11,697 bases of DNA from an uncultured Clostridia bacterium (GTDB taxonomy: Bacteria > Bacillota > Clostridia > Oscillospirales > Oscillospiraceae), in assembly GCA_946011705.1 (NCBI GenBank), contig CAMGCA010000028.1, positions 1-11,697 on the forward strand. The letters run 5' to 3'. The notes below the pieces were generated by a model, which ran no database searches, was not told the DNA's origin, and worked only from the letters and a program-made list of their open reading frames with translations. A program made the translations under genes and the position numbers. Shown piece after piece: positions 1 through 6,895 of the stretch (position 1 is its first letter; each line of letters opens with the position of its first letter).

Positions 1-1517
1 ACAAGAAGTACGGCGCTCCCCTCATCACCAACGACGGCGTGACCATCGCCAAGGAAGTGGAGCTGGAGGACCCCTTTGAGAACATGGGCGCCCAGCTGAT
101 CCGCGAGGTCGCCACCAAGACCAACGACGTGGCCGGTGACGGCACCACCACCGCCACTCTGCTGGCTCAGGCCATCACCCGCGAGGGCCTGAAGAACCTG
201 TCCGCCGGCGCCAACCCCATGGTCATGCGCAAGGGCATCGACAAGGCTGTTGCCGCCGCCGTTGCCGCCATCAAGGCCAACTCCGAGCCTGTGACGGACT
301 CCGCCGCTATCGCCCGTGTTGGCACCGTTTCCTCCGGCGACGAGGAGATCGGCCGTCTGATCGCCGAGGCCATGGAGAAGGTTGGCAAGGAAGGCGTCAT
401 CACCATCGAGGAGAGCAAGACCGCCGAGACCGGTCTGGACGTGGTCGAGGGTATGCAGTTTGACCGGGGCTATATCTCCCCCTATATGGTCACCGACACC
501 GACAAGATGGAGGCCGTGCTGGACGACGCCTATATCCTGATCACCGACAAGAAGATTTCCTCCATTCAGGAGATCCTGCCCATTCTGGAGCCCATCGTCA
601 AGTCCGGCCGCAAGCTGATGATCATTGCCGAGGACGTGGAGGGCGACGCTCTTGCCACCCTGCTCCTGAACCGGCTCCAGGGCCGCTTCAACATCGTCTG
701 CGTCAAGGCCCCCGGCTTCGGTGACCGCCGCAAGGAGATGCTGCAGGATATCGCCATTCTCACCGGCGGCACTGTGATTTCCAGCGAGCTGAACATGGAG
801 CTGCCTGACACCCAGATGACCGATCTGGGCCACTGCCGTCAGATCGTTGTCACCAAGGACAACACCACCATCGTGGACGGCGACGGCAGCGAGCAGGCAA
901 TCAAGGATCGTGCCCACATGATCCGCTCCGCCATCGCTACCACCACCTCCGACTACGACCGGGAGAAGCTGCAGGAGCGTCTGGCAAAGCTCAGTGGCGG
1001 CGTAGCCGTCATCAAGGTTGGCGCACAGACCGAGGTCGCCATGAAGGAGCAGAAGTTGCGGGTTGAGGACGCTCTGAACGCTGCCCGTGCCGCTGTTGAG
1101 GAAGGCATCGTGGCCGGCGGCGGCACCGCCCAGGTCAACGCCATTGCCGCTGTGGAGGAGCTGATCGCCACCCTGCACGGCGATGAGAAGACCGGCGCCA
1201 AGATCATTGCTGCCGCGCTGCAGGCTCCCATCCGTCAGATTGCCGAGAACGCCGGTGTGGACGGCAGCGTGGTCTACGAGAAGATCCGCTCCTGCGGCAA
1301 GGTGGGCTACGGCTACAACGCCTACACCGAGGAGTATGTGGACATGATTCCCGCCGGTATCGTGGATCCCACCAAGGTCACCCGTTCCTCTCTGGAGAAC
1401 GCCGCTTCCATCGCGGGCTGCGTGCTGACCACCGAGTCTCTGGTTGTTGACAAGCCCGATCCCGCTGCGGATGCCGCCGCTGCCGCGGCTGCCGCTCAGG
1501 GTGGCGGAATGTACTAA
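1..1517 (+). CDS. groEL: Chaperonin GroEL (60 kDa), 5'-truncated by window edge
   Basis: ATP-dependent cytosolic folding chaperone; 14 subunits form a double ring that encloses unfolded proteins with GroES. The frame is open from base 3 with no start codon, so about 41 N-terminal residues lie outside the window and 504 remain. Visible hallmarks, numbered from the first full codon: [11 protein letters not shown] (Asp11, matching E. coli Asp52), [11 protein letters not shown], the nucleotide-binding GDGTTTAT (Asp46, matching Asp87), [11 protein letters not shown] in the apical domain, and [15 protein letters not shown] with the catalytic Asp (E. coli Asp398) followed by GGG. The C-terminal tail is a poly-alanine run ending QGGGMY instead of repeated GGM; short variants of the tail are common in Clostridia. 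The stop TAA directly abuts a repeat hairpin, and no T-tract terminator follows. groES is expected upstream, outside the window. Identification is secure. Confidence 0.97.
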   Translation, partial: KKYGAPLITNDGVTIAKEVELEDPFENMGAQLIREVATKTNDVAGDGTTTATLLAQAITREGLKNLSAGANPMVMRKGIDKAVAAAVAAIKANSEPVTDSAAIARVGTVSSGDEEIGRLIAEAMEKVGKEGVITIEESKTAETGLDVVEGMQFDRGYISPYMVTDTDKMEAVLDDAYILITDKKISSIQEILPILEPIVKSGRKLMIIAEDVEGDALATLLLNRLQGRFNIVCVKAPGFGDRRKEMLQDIAILTGGTVISSELNMELPDTQMTDLGHCRQIVVTKDNTTIVDGDGSEQAIKDRAHMIRSAIATTTSDYDREKLQERLAKLSGGVAVIKVGAQTEVAMKEQKLRVEDALNAARAAVEEGIVAGGGTAQVNAIAAVEELIATLHGDEKTGAKIIAAALQAPIRQIAENAGVDGSVVYEKIRSCGKVGYGYNAYTEEYVDMIPAGIVDPTKVTRSSLENAASIAGCVLTTESLVVDKPDPAADAAAAAAAAQGGGMY

Positions 1518-1585
1518 GCGGCGAGTCGCCGCTGACAATGCGTCACGGACGCTGGCAGTAATCGTTACGCCATTGGGCGTGCTCG
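1517..1585 (+). repeat. Hairpin-plus-core intergenic repeat, copy A
   Basis: A 7-bp hairpin with a 3-base AGT loop (1517-1533) starts on the last base of the groEL stop codon. The core follows, beginning ATGCGTCACGGACGCTGG at 1538. The 37 bases 1519-1555 are identical to 1621-1657, and the similarity continues to the shared GGGCGTGCTCG end at 1585. There is no T-tract, so it is not a classical terminator, but the hairpin could protect the groEL mRNA 3' end. Confidence 0.8.
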
Positions 1586-1620
1586 ACCGGAAACGCTCAG
1601 TGATATGAAAAGGAGAATTC

Positions 1621-1688
1621 CGGCGAGTCGCCGCTGACAATGCGTCACGGACGCTGGGCGGTCATCATTACACCATTGGGCGTGCTCG
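1621..1688 (+). repeat. Hairpin-plus-core intergenic repeat, copy B
   Basis: Direct repeat of copy A, displaced by 102 bases. The stem is CGGCG/CGCCG with an AGT loop (1621-1633), and the core starts at 1640. The first 37 bases match copy A exactly; the next 30 differ at several positions and then rejoin in ATTGGGCGTGCTCG. The 35 bases between A and B include an AAGGAGA motif near 1610, but no convincing reading frame follows it. Confidence 0.8.
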
Positions 1689-1722
1689 GTATCTATCCCG
1701 CTCAGTTGTAAGGTGGCCGGTA

Positions 1723-1796
1723 GCCGCCCGCAGGGCGGCCAGCCCATGCGTTATGAACGCTGGTAATCGTCCAGCATCCTTAAGGCACCTCGACCA
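1723..1796 (+). repeat. Hairpin-plus-core intergenic repeat, copy C
   Basis: The stem is GCCGCCC/GGGCGGC with loop GCA (1723-1739). The core starts ATGCGTTATGAACGCTGG at 1746 and ends in a variant of the distal block CATCCTTAGGGCCCCTCGAC (here CATCCTTAAGGCACCTCGAC). That distal block links this copy to those at 11425, 11492 and 11647 and separates it from copies A and B, which end in GGGCGTGCTCG. Confidence 0.75.
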
Positions 1797-1947
1797 TAAT
1801 TGCTCTGAGAATGGGAATTTGGCGGTATTAATGCCTTCCCCCGGGGGGGCGCTCTGCGCGGCGAATCAGAATTTCAATGATTGCCGCCGACAGTCATACC
1901 ATAGTGTCGGCGCCCCTCCCCTACAGGCCCTCAGGCCAAAACAAAAT
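1797..1947. other. Non-coding spacer between repeat copy C and the terminator
   Basis: I see no supported gene here. The stretch has a C5G7 homopolymer junction (1838-1849), a region where sequencing indels are likely, and a weak 7-bp dyad GCCGACA/TGTCGGC (1886-1911). The 12-mer GGAATTTGGCGG near 1814 also occurs, on the opposite strand, at the right end of the hairpin element at 4801-4990. It could be a remnant of that element, but one 12-mer is thin evidence. Confidence 0.4.
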
Positions 1948-1986
1948 CTGCCCGTCCGAAACCGTGCATTGGTTTCGGACGGGCAG
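1948..1986. terminator. Bidirectional rho-independent terminator
   Basis: A perfect 16-bp stem (1948-1963 with 1971-1986) encloses a 7-base loop. On the minus strand it is followed by ATTTTGTTTT, and on the plus strand by TTCTTTCTATTT. It lies 14 bases past the stop of the small gene downstream of lysR, so its main job is probably to end the lysR transcript. It would also stop plus-strand transcription leaving the groEL region. Confidence 0.9.
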
Positions 1987-2000
1987 TTCTTTCTATTTCG

Positions 2001-2208
2001 TCAGGGCAATACCGCACAATGGATACTGCGGAAGCTCTGCCTGGCGTTTCTTTCCATCCACAGCAGTTCCCCCCGAAGAAGCAGCTGGGACAGGCTTTCA
2101 AAACGCTCGCCCGGCTGCCCCGGCAGGAATATCTGCCCCTGGGGTACGCCATTTTCATAGCTGTCAACGCACAAGCATCGTCTGCTGATTCCACGGATGC
2201 TCGACCAT
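2001..2208 (-). pseudogene. Small conserved-looking protein, frameshifted
   Basis: This gene is split between two frames. On the minus strand a GGGAGGGA ribosome binding site (2222-2215) sits 6 bases before an ATG at 2208, which reads MVEHPWNQQTMLVR and then hits TGA (2168-2166 region). From about 2168 the overlapping frame reads on for 55 codons to a TGA at 2001-2003: VDSYENGVPQGQIFLPG, then GERFESLSQLLLRGEL, then ERNARQSFRSIHCAVLP. That composition looks like a genuine small protein of about 70 residues. Joining the halves needs a +1 shift (one inserted or two deleted bases) near 2165-2170. The site lies 13 bases after the lysR stop and before the terminator, which supports co-transcription with lysR. 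Function unknown; from memory, small proteins with a VxSYENGVPxG start and a C-terminal PQSF-like motif are common in Oscillospiraceae, but I could not confirm it. It may be a pseudogene, a sequencing error, or less likely a recoded gene. Confidence 0.55.
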
Positions 2209-2221
2209 ATTCCGTCCCTCC

Positions 2222-3118
2222 CTATGATGATATCGTCATTCTATCAGGATCGGCCTTCCGCAGCCACTGGACAGCGGTTTCGGCGAAGGCCCGCACAACG
2301 GGCAGCGCCTCTCCCTGAGGGATGGCCAGAGCGATGGTGCGGCTGGCACCGGGGATCAGGGGACGGACCTCCAAGTTCTGACTTCTGCCCCGGATCAGCA
2401 ACTGGGGCACGATGGAGATGCCTAAGCCCTGCTCAACCATGGCCAGAATGGCGTAGTCGTCCTTGGTAGTGTATTTTATGTTGGGGCGGATGCCCGCATT
2501 GTCCATGGCCCGGTGGATATCGTGGGCAGAGCTTTGCAGAAGGCTGATAAAGGGGTCCTCTCCCAATTCCTCAATGGGAATCTGGGAAAGCGCGGCCAGC
2601 CGGTGGCCCTTGGGCAGGATGGCCACCAGCGGATCCTCGGCAAGGGGAATGGTCTCCACTTCAGCGGGACCTGGCAGGGTGATGAAACCCAAATCCACGC
2701 TGCCCTCCCGGAGCCACTGCTCCACATCGTGATAGTCGCCGCTGCGCATTTCCAACTGGGCACGGGGGTGGGCGGTCTGGAAGGAGCGGATCATGCCCGG
2801 CAGCCAGTGCACCGCCACGCTGGTAAAGACCCCCAGCCGCACGGTGCCCGCGTCGGCGTTCCGGATTTCCGCCACGCACTCGGAAAGCTCCTGCTCCTTC
2901 TGGACAATGGCCTGCATTCTGGGCAGCAGCAGCCGTCCGGCCTCCGTCAGTTCGATGCCGCCCCGGCTGCGGTGCATCAGCCGGAAGCCGTATTCCTCCT
3001 CCAGATCGTTCAGGATATGGCTGATCCGGGACTGGGTGGAGCCAAGGGACTGGGCCGCTTTGGTCAGGCTTCCCAGCTCCACGGTGCGGACGAATGCTTC
3101 ATATTTTTTCAGGCTCAT
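2222..3118 (-). CDS. LysR-type transcriptional regulator
   Basis: DNA-binding regulator of 298 residues, the normal LysR length. The N-terminal winged helix-turn-helix is clear (residues about 3-62: KKYEAFVRTVELGSLTKAA, QSLGSTQSRISHILNDLE, then the wing ending ELTEAGRLLLPR). A linker helix follows, then a two-lobed effector-binding domain from about residue 90 (VRLGVFTSVAVHWLPGMI, DLGFITLP, LVAILPKGHRLA, MVEQGLGISIVPQLL). I prefer the ATG at 3118 over the in-frame ATG at 3151: the latter has no ribosome binding site and lies only about 6 bases from the predicted transcription start, while AAAGGA (3134-3129) precedes 3118, though at a long 10-base spacing. It is divergent from the symporter gene, the classical arrangement for a LysR regulator and its target. 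It ends in TAG. Ligand unknown; a proline-like substrate of the symporter is an inference. Confidence 0.93.
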   Translation of the reverse strand: MSLKKYEAFVRTVELGSLTKAAQSLGSTQSRISHILNDLEEEYGFRLMHRSRGGIELTEAGRLLLPRMQAIVQKEQELSECVAEIRNADAGTVRLGVFTSVAVHWLPGMIRSFQTAHPRAQLEMRSGDYHDVEQWLREGSVDLGFITLPGPAEVETIPLAEDPLVAILPKGHRLAALSQIPIEELGEDPFISLLQSSAHDIHRAMDNAGIRPNIKYTTKDDYAILAMVEQGLGISIVPQLLIRGRSQNLEVRPLIPGASRTIALAIPQGEALPVVRAFAETAVQWLRKADPDRMTISS

Positions 3119-3163
3119 GGGGGTCACATCCTTTATATGCGGAAATTTCATGCTGTATTGTCA

Positions 3164-3192
3164 ATATTAGCATATATCCGTCCGGATGGCAA
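3164..3192 (-). promoter_or_regulatory. Sigma-A promoter for lysR, with palindrome in spacer
   Basis: On the minus strand, TTGCCA (3192-3187) and TAATAT (3169-3164) are separated by exactly 17 bases, predicting a start near 3157. The spacer carries the dyad ATCCG-TC-CGGAT (3176-3187), a possible binding site through which the regulator could repress its own gene. The promoter is well supported; the operator role is a guess. Confidence 0.7.
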
Positions 3193-3226
3193 GCTTTTTT
3201 TGTGGAAATCAGAGGACAGATTTTCG

Positions 3227-3255
3227 TTGCAAAACGGGTCGGAAGGAAGTATAAT
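3227..3255 (+). promoter_or_regulatory. Sigma-A promoter for the symporter gene
   Basis: TTGCAA (3227-3232) and a perfect TATAAT (3250-3255) are separated by 17 bases, predicting a start near 3262 and a 5' leader of about 60 bases. The lysR promoter lies only about 35 bases away on the other strand, so one bound regulator could act on both. Confidence 0.8.
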
Positions 3256-3273
3256 CATTTCATCACATTTACC

Positions 3274-3300
3274 GCATGGTTTTATGAAAAAAAATCATGC
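3274..3300 (+). promoter_or_regulatory. Leader hairpin upstream of the symporter
   Basis: GCATG (3274-3278) pairs with CATGC (3296-3300), extended inward by a G-T pair and four T-A pairs, giving about 10 bp around a 7-base A-rich loop. No T-tract follows, so it is not a terminator. It lies in the predicted leader and contains the start codon of a 13-codon upstream reading frame. Confidence 0.4.
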
Positions 3301-3321
3301 TTGGAAAAGAGAGGGAACCTT

Positions 3322-4773
3322 ATGAACGTTGTTGAAATGCTGGTCTTCGCGGCCTACTTTATTTTCATGCTGGGCATCGGCATGTACTTCTTCTTCAAGT
3401 CCAAGGGCGCGGGAGAAAAGGACTACTTCCTGGGCGGCCGGAATATGGGCGCGTGGGTGTCCGCCCTGTCCGCCGGCGCGTCGGACATGAGCGCCTGGGT
3501 GCTCATGGGCCTGCCCGCCTCCATTTACGCCTTCGGCATCGGCCAGACCTGGATCGCCATCGGCCTTGGCATCGGCTACGCCCTGAGCTGGATCTTTGTA
3601 GCTCCCCGGCTGCGCCGGTTCTCCATCGCCGCCAAGGACTCCATCACCATCCCCCAGTACCTGACCAACCGGTTCCTGTCTGGCAGCAAGGCCTTGCAGG
3701 TGCTCTGCGCGGGCATCTTCCTGGTGGCCTACACCGTCTACGCCGCCTCCTCCATCAAGGCCTGCGGCACCCTGTTCAACACGGTCATGAACATCGACGC
3801 CACGGTCGCCATGTATCTGGCCGCCTTCATCATCATTGCCTACACCTTCCTGGGCGGCTTCTCCGCCGTGTGCTGGACGGACTTCTTTCAGGGCCTCATC
3901 ATGCTGGCTGCCCTGCTGCTGGCTCCCATCTTCGCGCTGGCGCTGGTAAGCCGGGGCGAGGGCGCGGCGAGTGCCCAGCTGCCCGAGGGCTTCTTCCACT
4001 TCTTCACCTCCCCTCAGGACATCATCTCGGGCCTTGGCTGGGGCCTCGGCTACTTCGGTATGCCCCACATCATCATCCGATTCATGTCCATCAAGAGTGA
4101 GAAGGAGCTGCGCAAGTCCAGCGTCATCGGCATTTCCTGGACGGTGATCATCCTTGTCATGTCCGCCCTGACCGCCGTGGCGGGCCGTCTGTACCTGGGC
4201 GAAATCGAGGACTCCTCCACGGTGTTCATCACCATGGTCCGCCGGATTTTCCCGGCGCTGGTGTCCGGCCTGCTGCTGTCCGCCATTCTGTCTGCCGCCA
4301 TGTCCACCGCCGACTCCCAGCTGCTGGCAGCCTCCTCCGCTTTCGCCCGCGACGTGTATAAGCCCCTGATCCGCAAGGACGCCTCCGACAAGGAGATGCT
4401 GTGGGCCAGTCGTCTGGTGGTTGCCGGCATCGCCGTCGTGGCACTGATCATCGCCTCCAACCCCAACTCCGGCACCATTATGGGTCTGGTGGAGAACGCC
4501 TGGGGCGTCTTCGGCGCGGCCTTCGGCCCCGTCATTCTGCTGAGCCTGTTCTGGAAGAAGATGACCTTCGGCGGCGCGGTAGCCGGTATCGCCGTGGGCG
4601 CGGGCGTGGACGTGCTGTGGCTGGTTCTGGCCAAGTCCACCGGCATCTACGAGATCGTCCCCGGCTTCCTCGCCGGACTGCTGGCGACCTGGATTGTCTC
4701 CGCCCTGAGCAAGGAAGGCCCCGGCGCCCAGGTGGAGGCCATGTTTGACACCGCCGCAAAGGCTGAGGTGTAA
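3322..4773 (+). CDS. putP: Sodium/proline (or related solute) symporter, SSS family
   Basis: Inner-membrane secondary transporter of 483 residues that couples sodium entry to uptake of proline or a similar solute, with the length and multi-helix LeuT-type pattern usual for PutP. Key PutP residues keep even the E. coli numbering at the N-terminus: Arg40 (LGGRNMGAW), Asp55 and Ser57 in GASDMSAWVLMGLP, and Asp187 in WTDFFQG. The sodium-site Ser-Thr pair of helix 9 appears at 328-329 (SAAMSTADSQLL). The ATG at 3322 is chosen because GAGGG (3311-3315) sits 6 bases before it and the hydrophobic N-terminus starts there; the same frame is open much farther upstream but would cross the promoter. Expressed from its own promoter and divergent from lysR. 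The exact substrate cannot be read from sequence; proline is the best guess because the binding motifs match PutP closely. Confidence 0.93.
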   Translation: MNVVEMLVFAAYFIFMLGIGMYFFFKSKGAGEKDYFLGGRNMGAWVSALSAGASDMSAWVLMGLPASIYAFGIGQTWIAIGLGIGYALSWIFVAPRLRRFSIAAKDSITIPQYLTNRFLSGSKALQVLCAGIFLVAYTVYAASSIKACGTLFNTVMNIDATVAMYLAAFIIIAYTFLGGFSAVCWTDFFQGLIMLAALLLAPIFALALVSRGEGAASAQLPEGFFHFFTSPQDIISGLGWGLGYFGMPHIIIRFMSIKSEKELRKSSVIGISWTVIILVMSALTAVAGRLYLGEIEDSSTVFITMVRRIFPALVSGLLLSAILSAAMSTADSQLLAASSAFARDVYKPLIRKDASDKEMLWASRLVVAGIAVVALIIASNPNSGTIMGLVENAWGVFGAAFGPVILLSLFWKKMTFGGAVAGIAVGAGVDVLWLVLAKSTGIYEIVPGFLAGLLATWIVSALSKEGPGAQVEAMFDTAAKAEV

Positions 4774-4800
4774 TCCTGTCAGATCCCCTCAGCAGCGCGA

Positions 4801-4990
4801 TAAATTGGAATTTACTGCGAATGCCTCCCCTTTTAGGGGAGGCATTCGCAGTAAGCGGGGTCGGAGGGGCAGCTGCGCTGACAGCTCCCCTCAAGGGGAG
4901 CCTTTGGCGGAAACGCCAAAGGTTGCTCGATATACGCCCGGTGTTCGTAACGTATTGTCTCCGGACTCTGGCCGCCAAATTCCAATTTAC
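4801..4990. mobile_element. MITE-like element with terminal inverted repeats and three hairpins
   Basis: A 13-bp perfect inverted repeat bounds the element (TAAATTGGAATTT at 4801-4813, its complement at 4977-4989). Inside, in order: a 20-bp stem with TTT loop (4812-4831 with 4835-4854); an 8-bp stem GCTCCCCT/AGGGGAGC (4884-4901); and a 9-bp stem CCTTTGGCG/CGCCAAAGG closed by a GAAA tetraloop (4901-4922). A minus-strand copy of the intergenic repeat core follows (4926-4956). No transposase is encoded and no target duplication is obvious. It lies 27 bases after the symporter stop, where no T-tract terminator exists, so its hairpins may form the 3' end of that mRNA. Mobility is inferred from the structure only. 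Confidence 0.55.
4926..4956 (-). repeat. Partial core of the intergenic repeat, copy G
   Basis: Read on the minus strand it begins ATACGTTACGAACACCGGG, close to the core at the window end (ATGCGTTACGAACGCCGGG). The distal CATCCTTAGGGCC block is absent. It is embedded in the hairpin element at 4801-4990, showing that the two repeat types are combined. Confidence 0.5.
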
Positions 4991-5335
4991 CACTTGCCGG
5001 CCAGTCCGCCTGCCCGTATGCTCCCAGAACGGTTCCGTTGCATTGGACGATGGCAGTGTGGGCAGGATAACCGTACAGGTCAGCCTCCAGAAAGCCCGCC
5101 AGACAGGTAAGATATCGAACTGTGATTCTGCTTTTTCCGCTCATTCCCCGGAATATTCATTCATGCACGAGAAATATACAGTAAACTTCCAAGTCTGTGC
5201 TCTGCGAGGGTACAGCTGTTCCCGTATTGTGGAAATTTGGTGTACTTTACGATATTTTCCAGCTGAAAGCCCAAAAAGAAAGCAATTTATACAAAGAGAG
5301 AGTCGGTTTTTCTAAATAATTAGCGATAGTTCTAG
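4991..5335. other. Non-coding spacer upstream of the peptide transporter operon
   Basis: No gene is supported. A minus-strand open frame starts at 5144 (MSGKSRITVRYLTCLAGF onward) and runs into the hairpin element, but it has no well-placed ribosome binding site and mixed codon use, so at most it is a remnant interrupted by the element. From about 5150 the sequence becomes clearly AT-richer toward the promoter at 5336. Confidence 0.4.
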
Positions 5336-5364
5336 TTGCTATTTCGTATGCAATCCTGTATAAT
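5336..5364 (+). promoter_or_regulatory. Sigma-A promoter of the peptide ABC transporter operon
   Basis: TTGCTA (5336-5341) and a perfect TATAAT (5359-5364) are separated by 17 bases, within an AT-rich stretch. The predicted start is near 5371, leaving a leader of about 80 bases before the first permease gene. No riboswitch or clear attenuator is visible in the leader. Confidence 0.8.
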
Positions 5365-5449
5365 GTATTTTATTTAGCGAGTTAGCGCAAAAAAGGGAGA
5401 GGGGCTGCCGGAAGCGCCCTTCAGTAACCCGCGAAAGGTAGGATTCCGG

Positions 5450-6379
5450 ATGAATTCCAAAACCCTGAAGTACGTTTTGAAGCGAATCGCCATGGCCATC
5501 CTGACAATCTGGATCGTCATCACCGTCACCTTCTTCGTCATGCGCGCCGTCCCCGGCGGCCCCTTCCTGTCAGAAAAGGCCGTATCCGAGGCGGCTCAGA
5601 AGGCGTTGGAGGCCAAGTACGGTATGGACAAGCCCCTGATGGTGCAGTATTTCACTTATCTCAAGGATATTGTCACCAAATTTGACTTCGGTCCCTCCAT
5701 CAAGCTTCGCGGCCGTATGGTCATCGATGTCATCACCGACGGTATGCGCACCTCCGCCAAGCTGGGCGTCTGCGCCGCAGCCATTGCGCTGGTGATCGGC
5801 GTGGTGCTGGGCTCTGTGGCTGCCCTGCGGCGCAACGGCTTTGCCGATAAGGTCATCATGGTGCTGACCACCGCCTTCATCTCCATGCCGTCGTTCATCA
5901 TCGGCTCCCTGATGGTGCTGATTCTGTCGGTAAAGCTGGGCTGGTTCCCCGCCAACGGCGAGACCGCCAAGGGTCTGGTACTGCCCATCATTGCCCTGTC
6001 CCTGTCCCCCATGGCCAACATCACCCGTCTGACCCGCAGCTCCATGCTGGACGTGCTGGGCCAGGACTATATCCGCACCGCCCGGGCCAAGGGTGTGCCC
6101 CCCATGAAAATCGTCTTCGGCCACGCGCTGAAGAACTCCCTGATTCCCGTCATCACCTACGTCGGCCCCATGCTGGCCTACATCGTCACCGGTTCTCTGG
6201 TCATTGAGCAGGTCTTCGCGGTGCCCGGCATCGGCAGAGCCTTCGTCAGCTCCATCACCGGCCGTGACTACCCCCTGATCATGGGCACCACCATCGTGCT
6301 GGCTACCCTCATCGTCATCATGAATCTGGTCAGCGACATCCTGTACAAGCTGGTGGATCCCAGAATCAATCTGGAGTAA
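5450..6379 (+). CDS. dppB: Oligopeptide/dipeptide ABC transporter permease, DppB/OppB type
   Basis: One of two membrane subunits that form the translocation pore of a peptide importer. Its 309 residues match the family. A first membrane helix lies at about 12-32 in the conserved start KYVLKRIAMAILTIWIVI, followed by the family motif FFVMRAVPGGPF. The extracytoplasmic segment has the usual LEAKYGMDKPLMVQYFTYL. Four to five further helices follow. The cytoplasmic EAA loop that docks on the ATPases is at about 206-229 (DYIRTARAKG, then VFGHALKNSL). The C-terminus ends in the typical DILYKLVDPRI. The start ATG follows AGGA at a 6-base spacing. It is the first gene of the operon, 15 bases before permease C. 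Dpp versus Opp substrate class cannot be decided from this sequence, so the symbol is by type. Confidence 0.95.
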   Translation: MNSKTLKYVLKRIAMAILTIWIVITVTFFVMRAVPGGPFLSEKAVSEAAQKALEAKYGMDKPLMVQYFTYLKDIVTKFDFGPSIKLRGRMVIDVITDGMRTSAKLGVCAAAIALVIGVVLGSVAALRRNGFADKVIMVLTTAFISMPSFIIGSLMVLILSVKLGWFPANGETAKGLVLPIIALSLSPMANITRLTRSSMLDVLGQDYIRTARAKGVPPMKIVFGHALKNSLIPVITYVGPMLAYIVTGSLVIEQVFAVPGIGRAFVSSITGRDYPLIMGTTIVLATLIVIMNLVSDILYKLVDPRINLE

Positions 6380-6394
6380 AGGAGAAAACGCGAA

Positions 6395-6889
6395 ATGAAG
6401 AAAAACCCCCTGAGCCTCCAGCTGGATTTGGAGGACTTCCTGCCCGCAACCGAGGCGGAAAAAGAGTATATGGTGCAGATGCGCCCCTCTACCACCTTCT
6501 TCAAGGACGGCATGAAACGGCTGCTGCGCAACAAGGTTGCCACCGTGAGCATGATCATTATTATTGTAATCACCTTGGCCGCCATCATCATCCCCTTCTT
6601 CTGGCCCTATTCCTACGACACCATGCTGGGCGTCCGCCCCGGCAAGCCCGTGGACGCTTCCTTCAATAACCTGGCCCCCTTCCAGTACGGCAAGACCGAG
6701 CTGAAGCGCATTGACGCGGGTGAGAAGGTGTTCCCCCATGTCTTCGGCACCGACTCCGCCGGACGGGACTACTTCATCCGCGTGGTCTACGGCACCCGGG
6801 TGTCCCTGGGCGTAGGCTTCTTCGCCAGCCTCATCGGGCGGGTCATCGGCGTCACAATGGGCTCCATCGCGGCTCACTGCGGCGGCTAG
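6395..6889 (+). CDS. dppC: Peptide ABC transporter permease DppC/OppC type, N-terminal part (gene split by TAG)
   Basis: N-terminal 164 residues of the second membrane subunit. They include the soluble lead-in, a first membrane helix (about 47-71), the family signature FGTDSAGRDYFIRVVYGTR, and a second helix (VSLGVGFFASLIGRVIGVTM). The frame then meets TAG at 6887-6889, right after SIAAHCGG. Intact relatives continue here with a residue such as Lys or Trp, then VDM...MRFVDI. The downstream sequence stays in the same frame and aligns without a gap, so this is a single nonsense change, not a frameshift. GGAG (6381-6384) precedes the start by 10 bases. The two neighbouring codons (GGG CAT) also differ from the usual Val-Asp. 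On its own this fragment lacks the EAA loop and cannot contact the ATPases. Confidence 0.85.
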   Translation: MKKNPLSLQLDLEDFLPATEAEKEYMVQMRPSTTFFKDGMKRLLRNKVATVSMIIIIVITLAAIIIPFFWPYSYDTMLGVRPGKPVDASFNNLAPFQYGKTELKRIDAGEKVFPHVFGTDSAGRDYFIRVVYGTRVSLGVGFFASLIGRVIGVTMGSIAAHCGG

Positions 6890-6895
6890 GGGCAT

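Noticed and set aside
1517..1796. CRISPR array
   Set aside because: The repeats are few, about 70 bases long, divergent and hairpin-led. They lack uniform short spacers, and no cas genes are present.
3094..3321. Longer N-terminus for the symporter
   Set aside because: The frame is open upstream, but it would start before the sigma-A promoter and add residues absent from PutP. The ATG at 3322 has a well-spaced ribosome binding site and keeps PutP residue numbering.
2513..3325. 270-codon plus-strand frame across lysR and its promoter
   Set aside because: It is antisense to a well-conserved regulator and crosses both promoters. Only its last 13 codons, the upstream ORF of the symporter, were kept as a possibility.
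4990..5144. Minus-strand gene starting MSGKSRITVRYL
   Set aside because: There is no ribosome binding site at a workable distance and codon third positions are mixed. The frame continues only by reading into the repeat element, and I recognise no family. It may be a decayed fragment, but this cannot be supported.
6887..6889. Genome-wide recoding of TAG as an amino acid
   Set aside because: lysR in the same window ends naturally in TAG, right before the ribosome binding site of the next gene. Reading through it would add about 97 residues of unprotein-like sequence.
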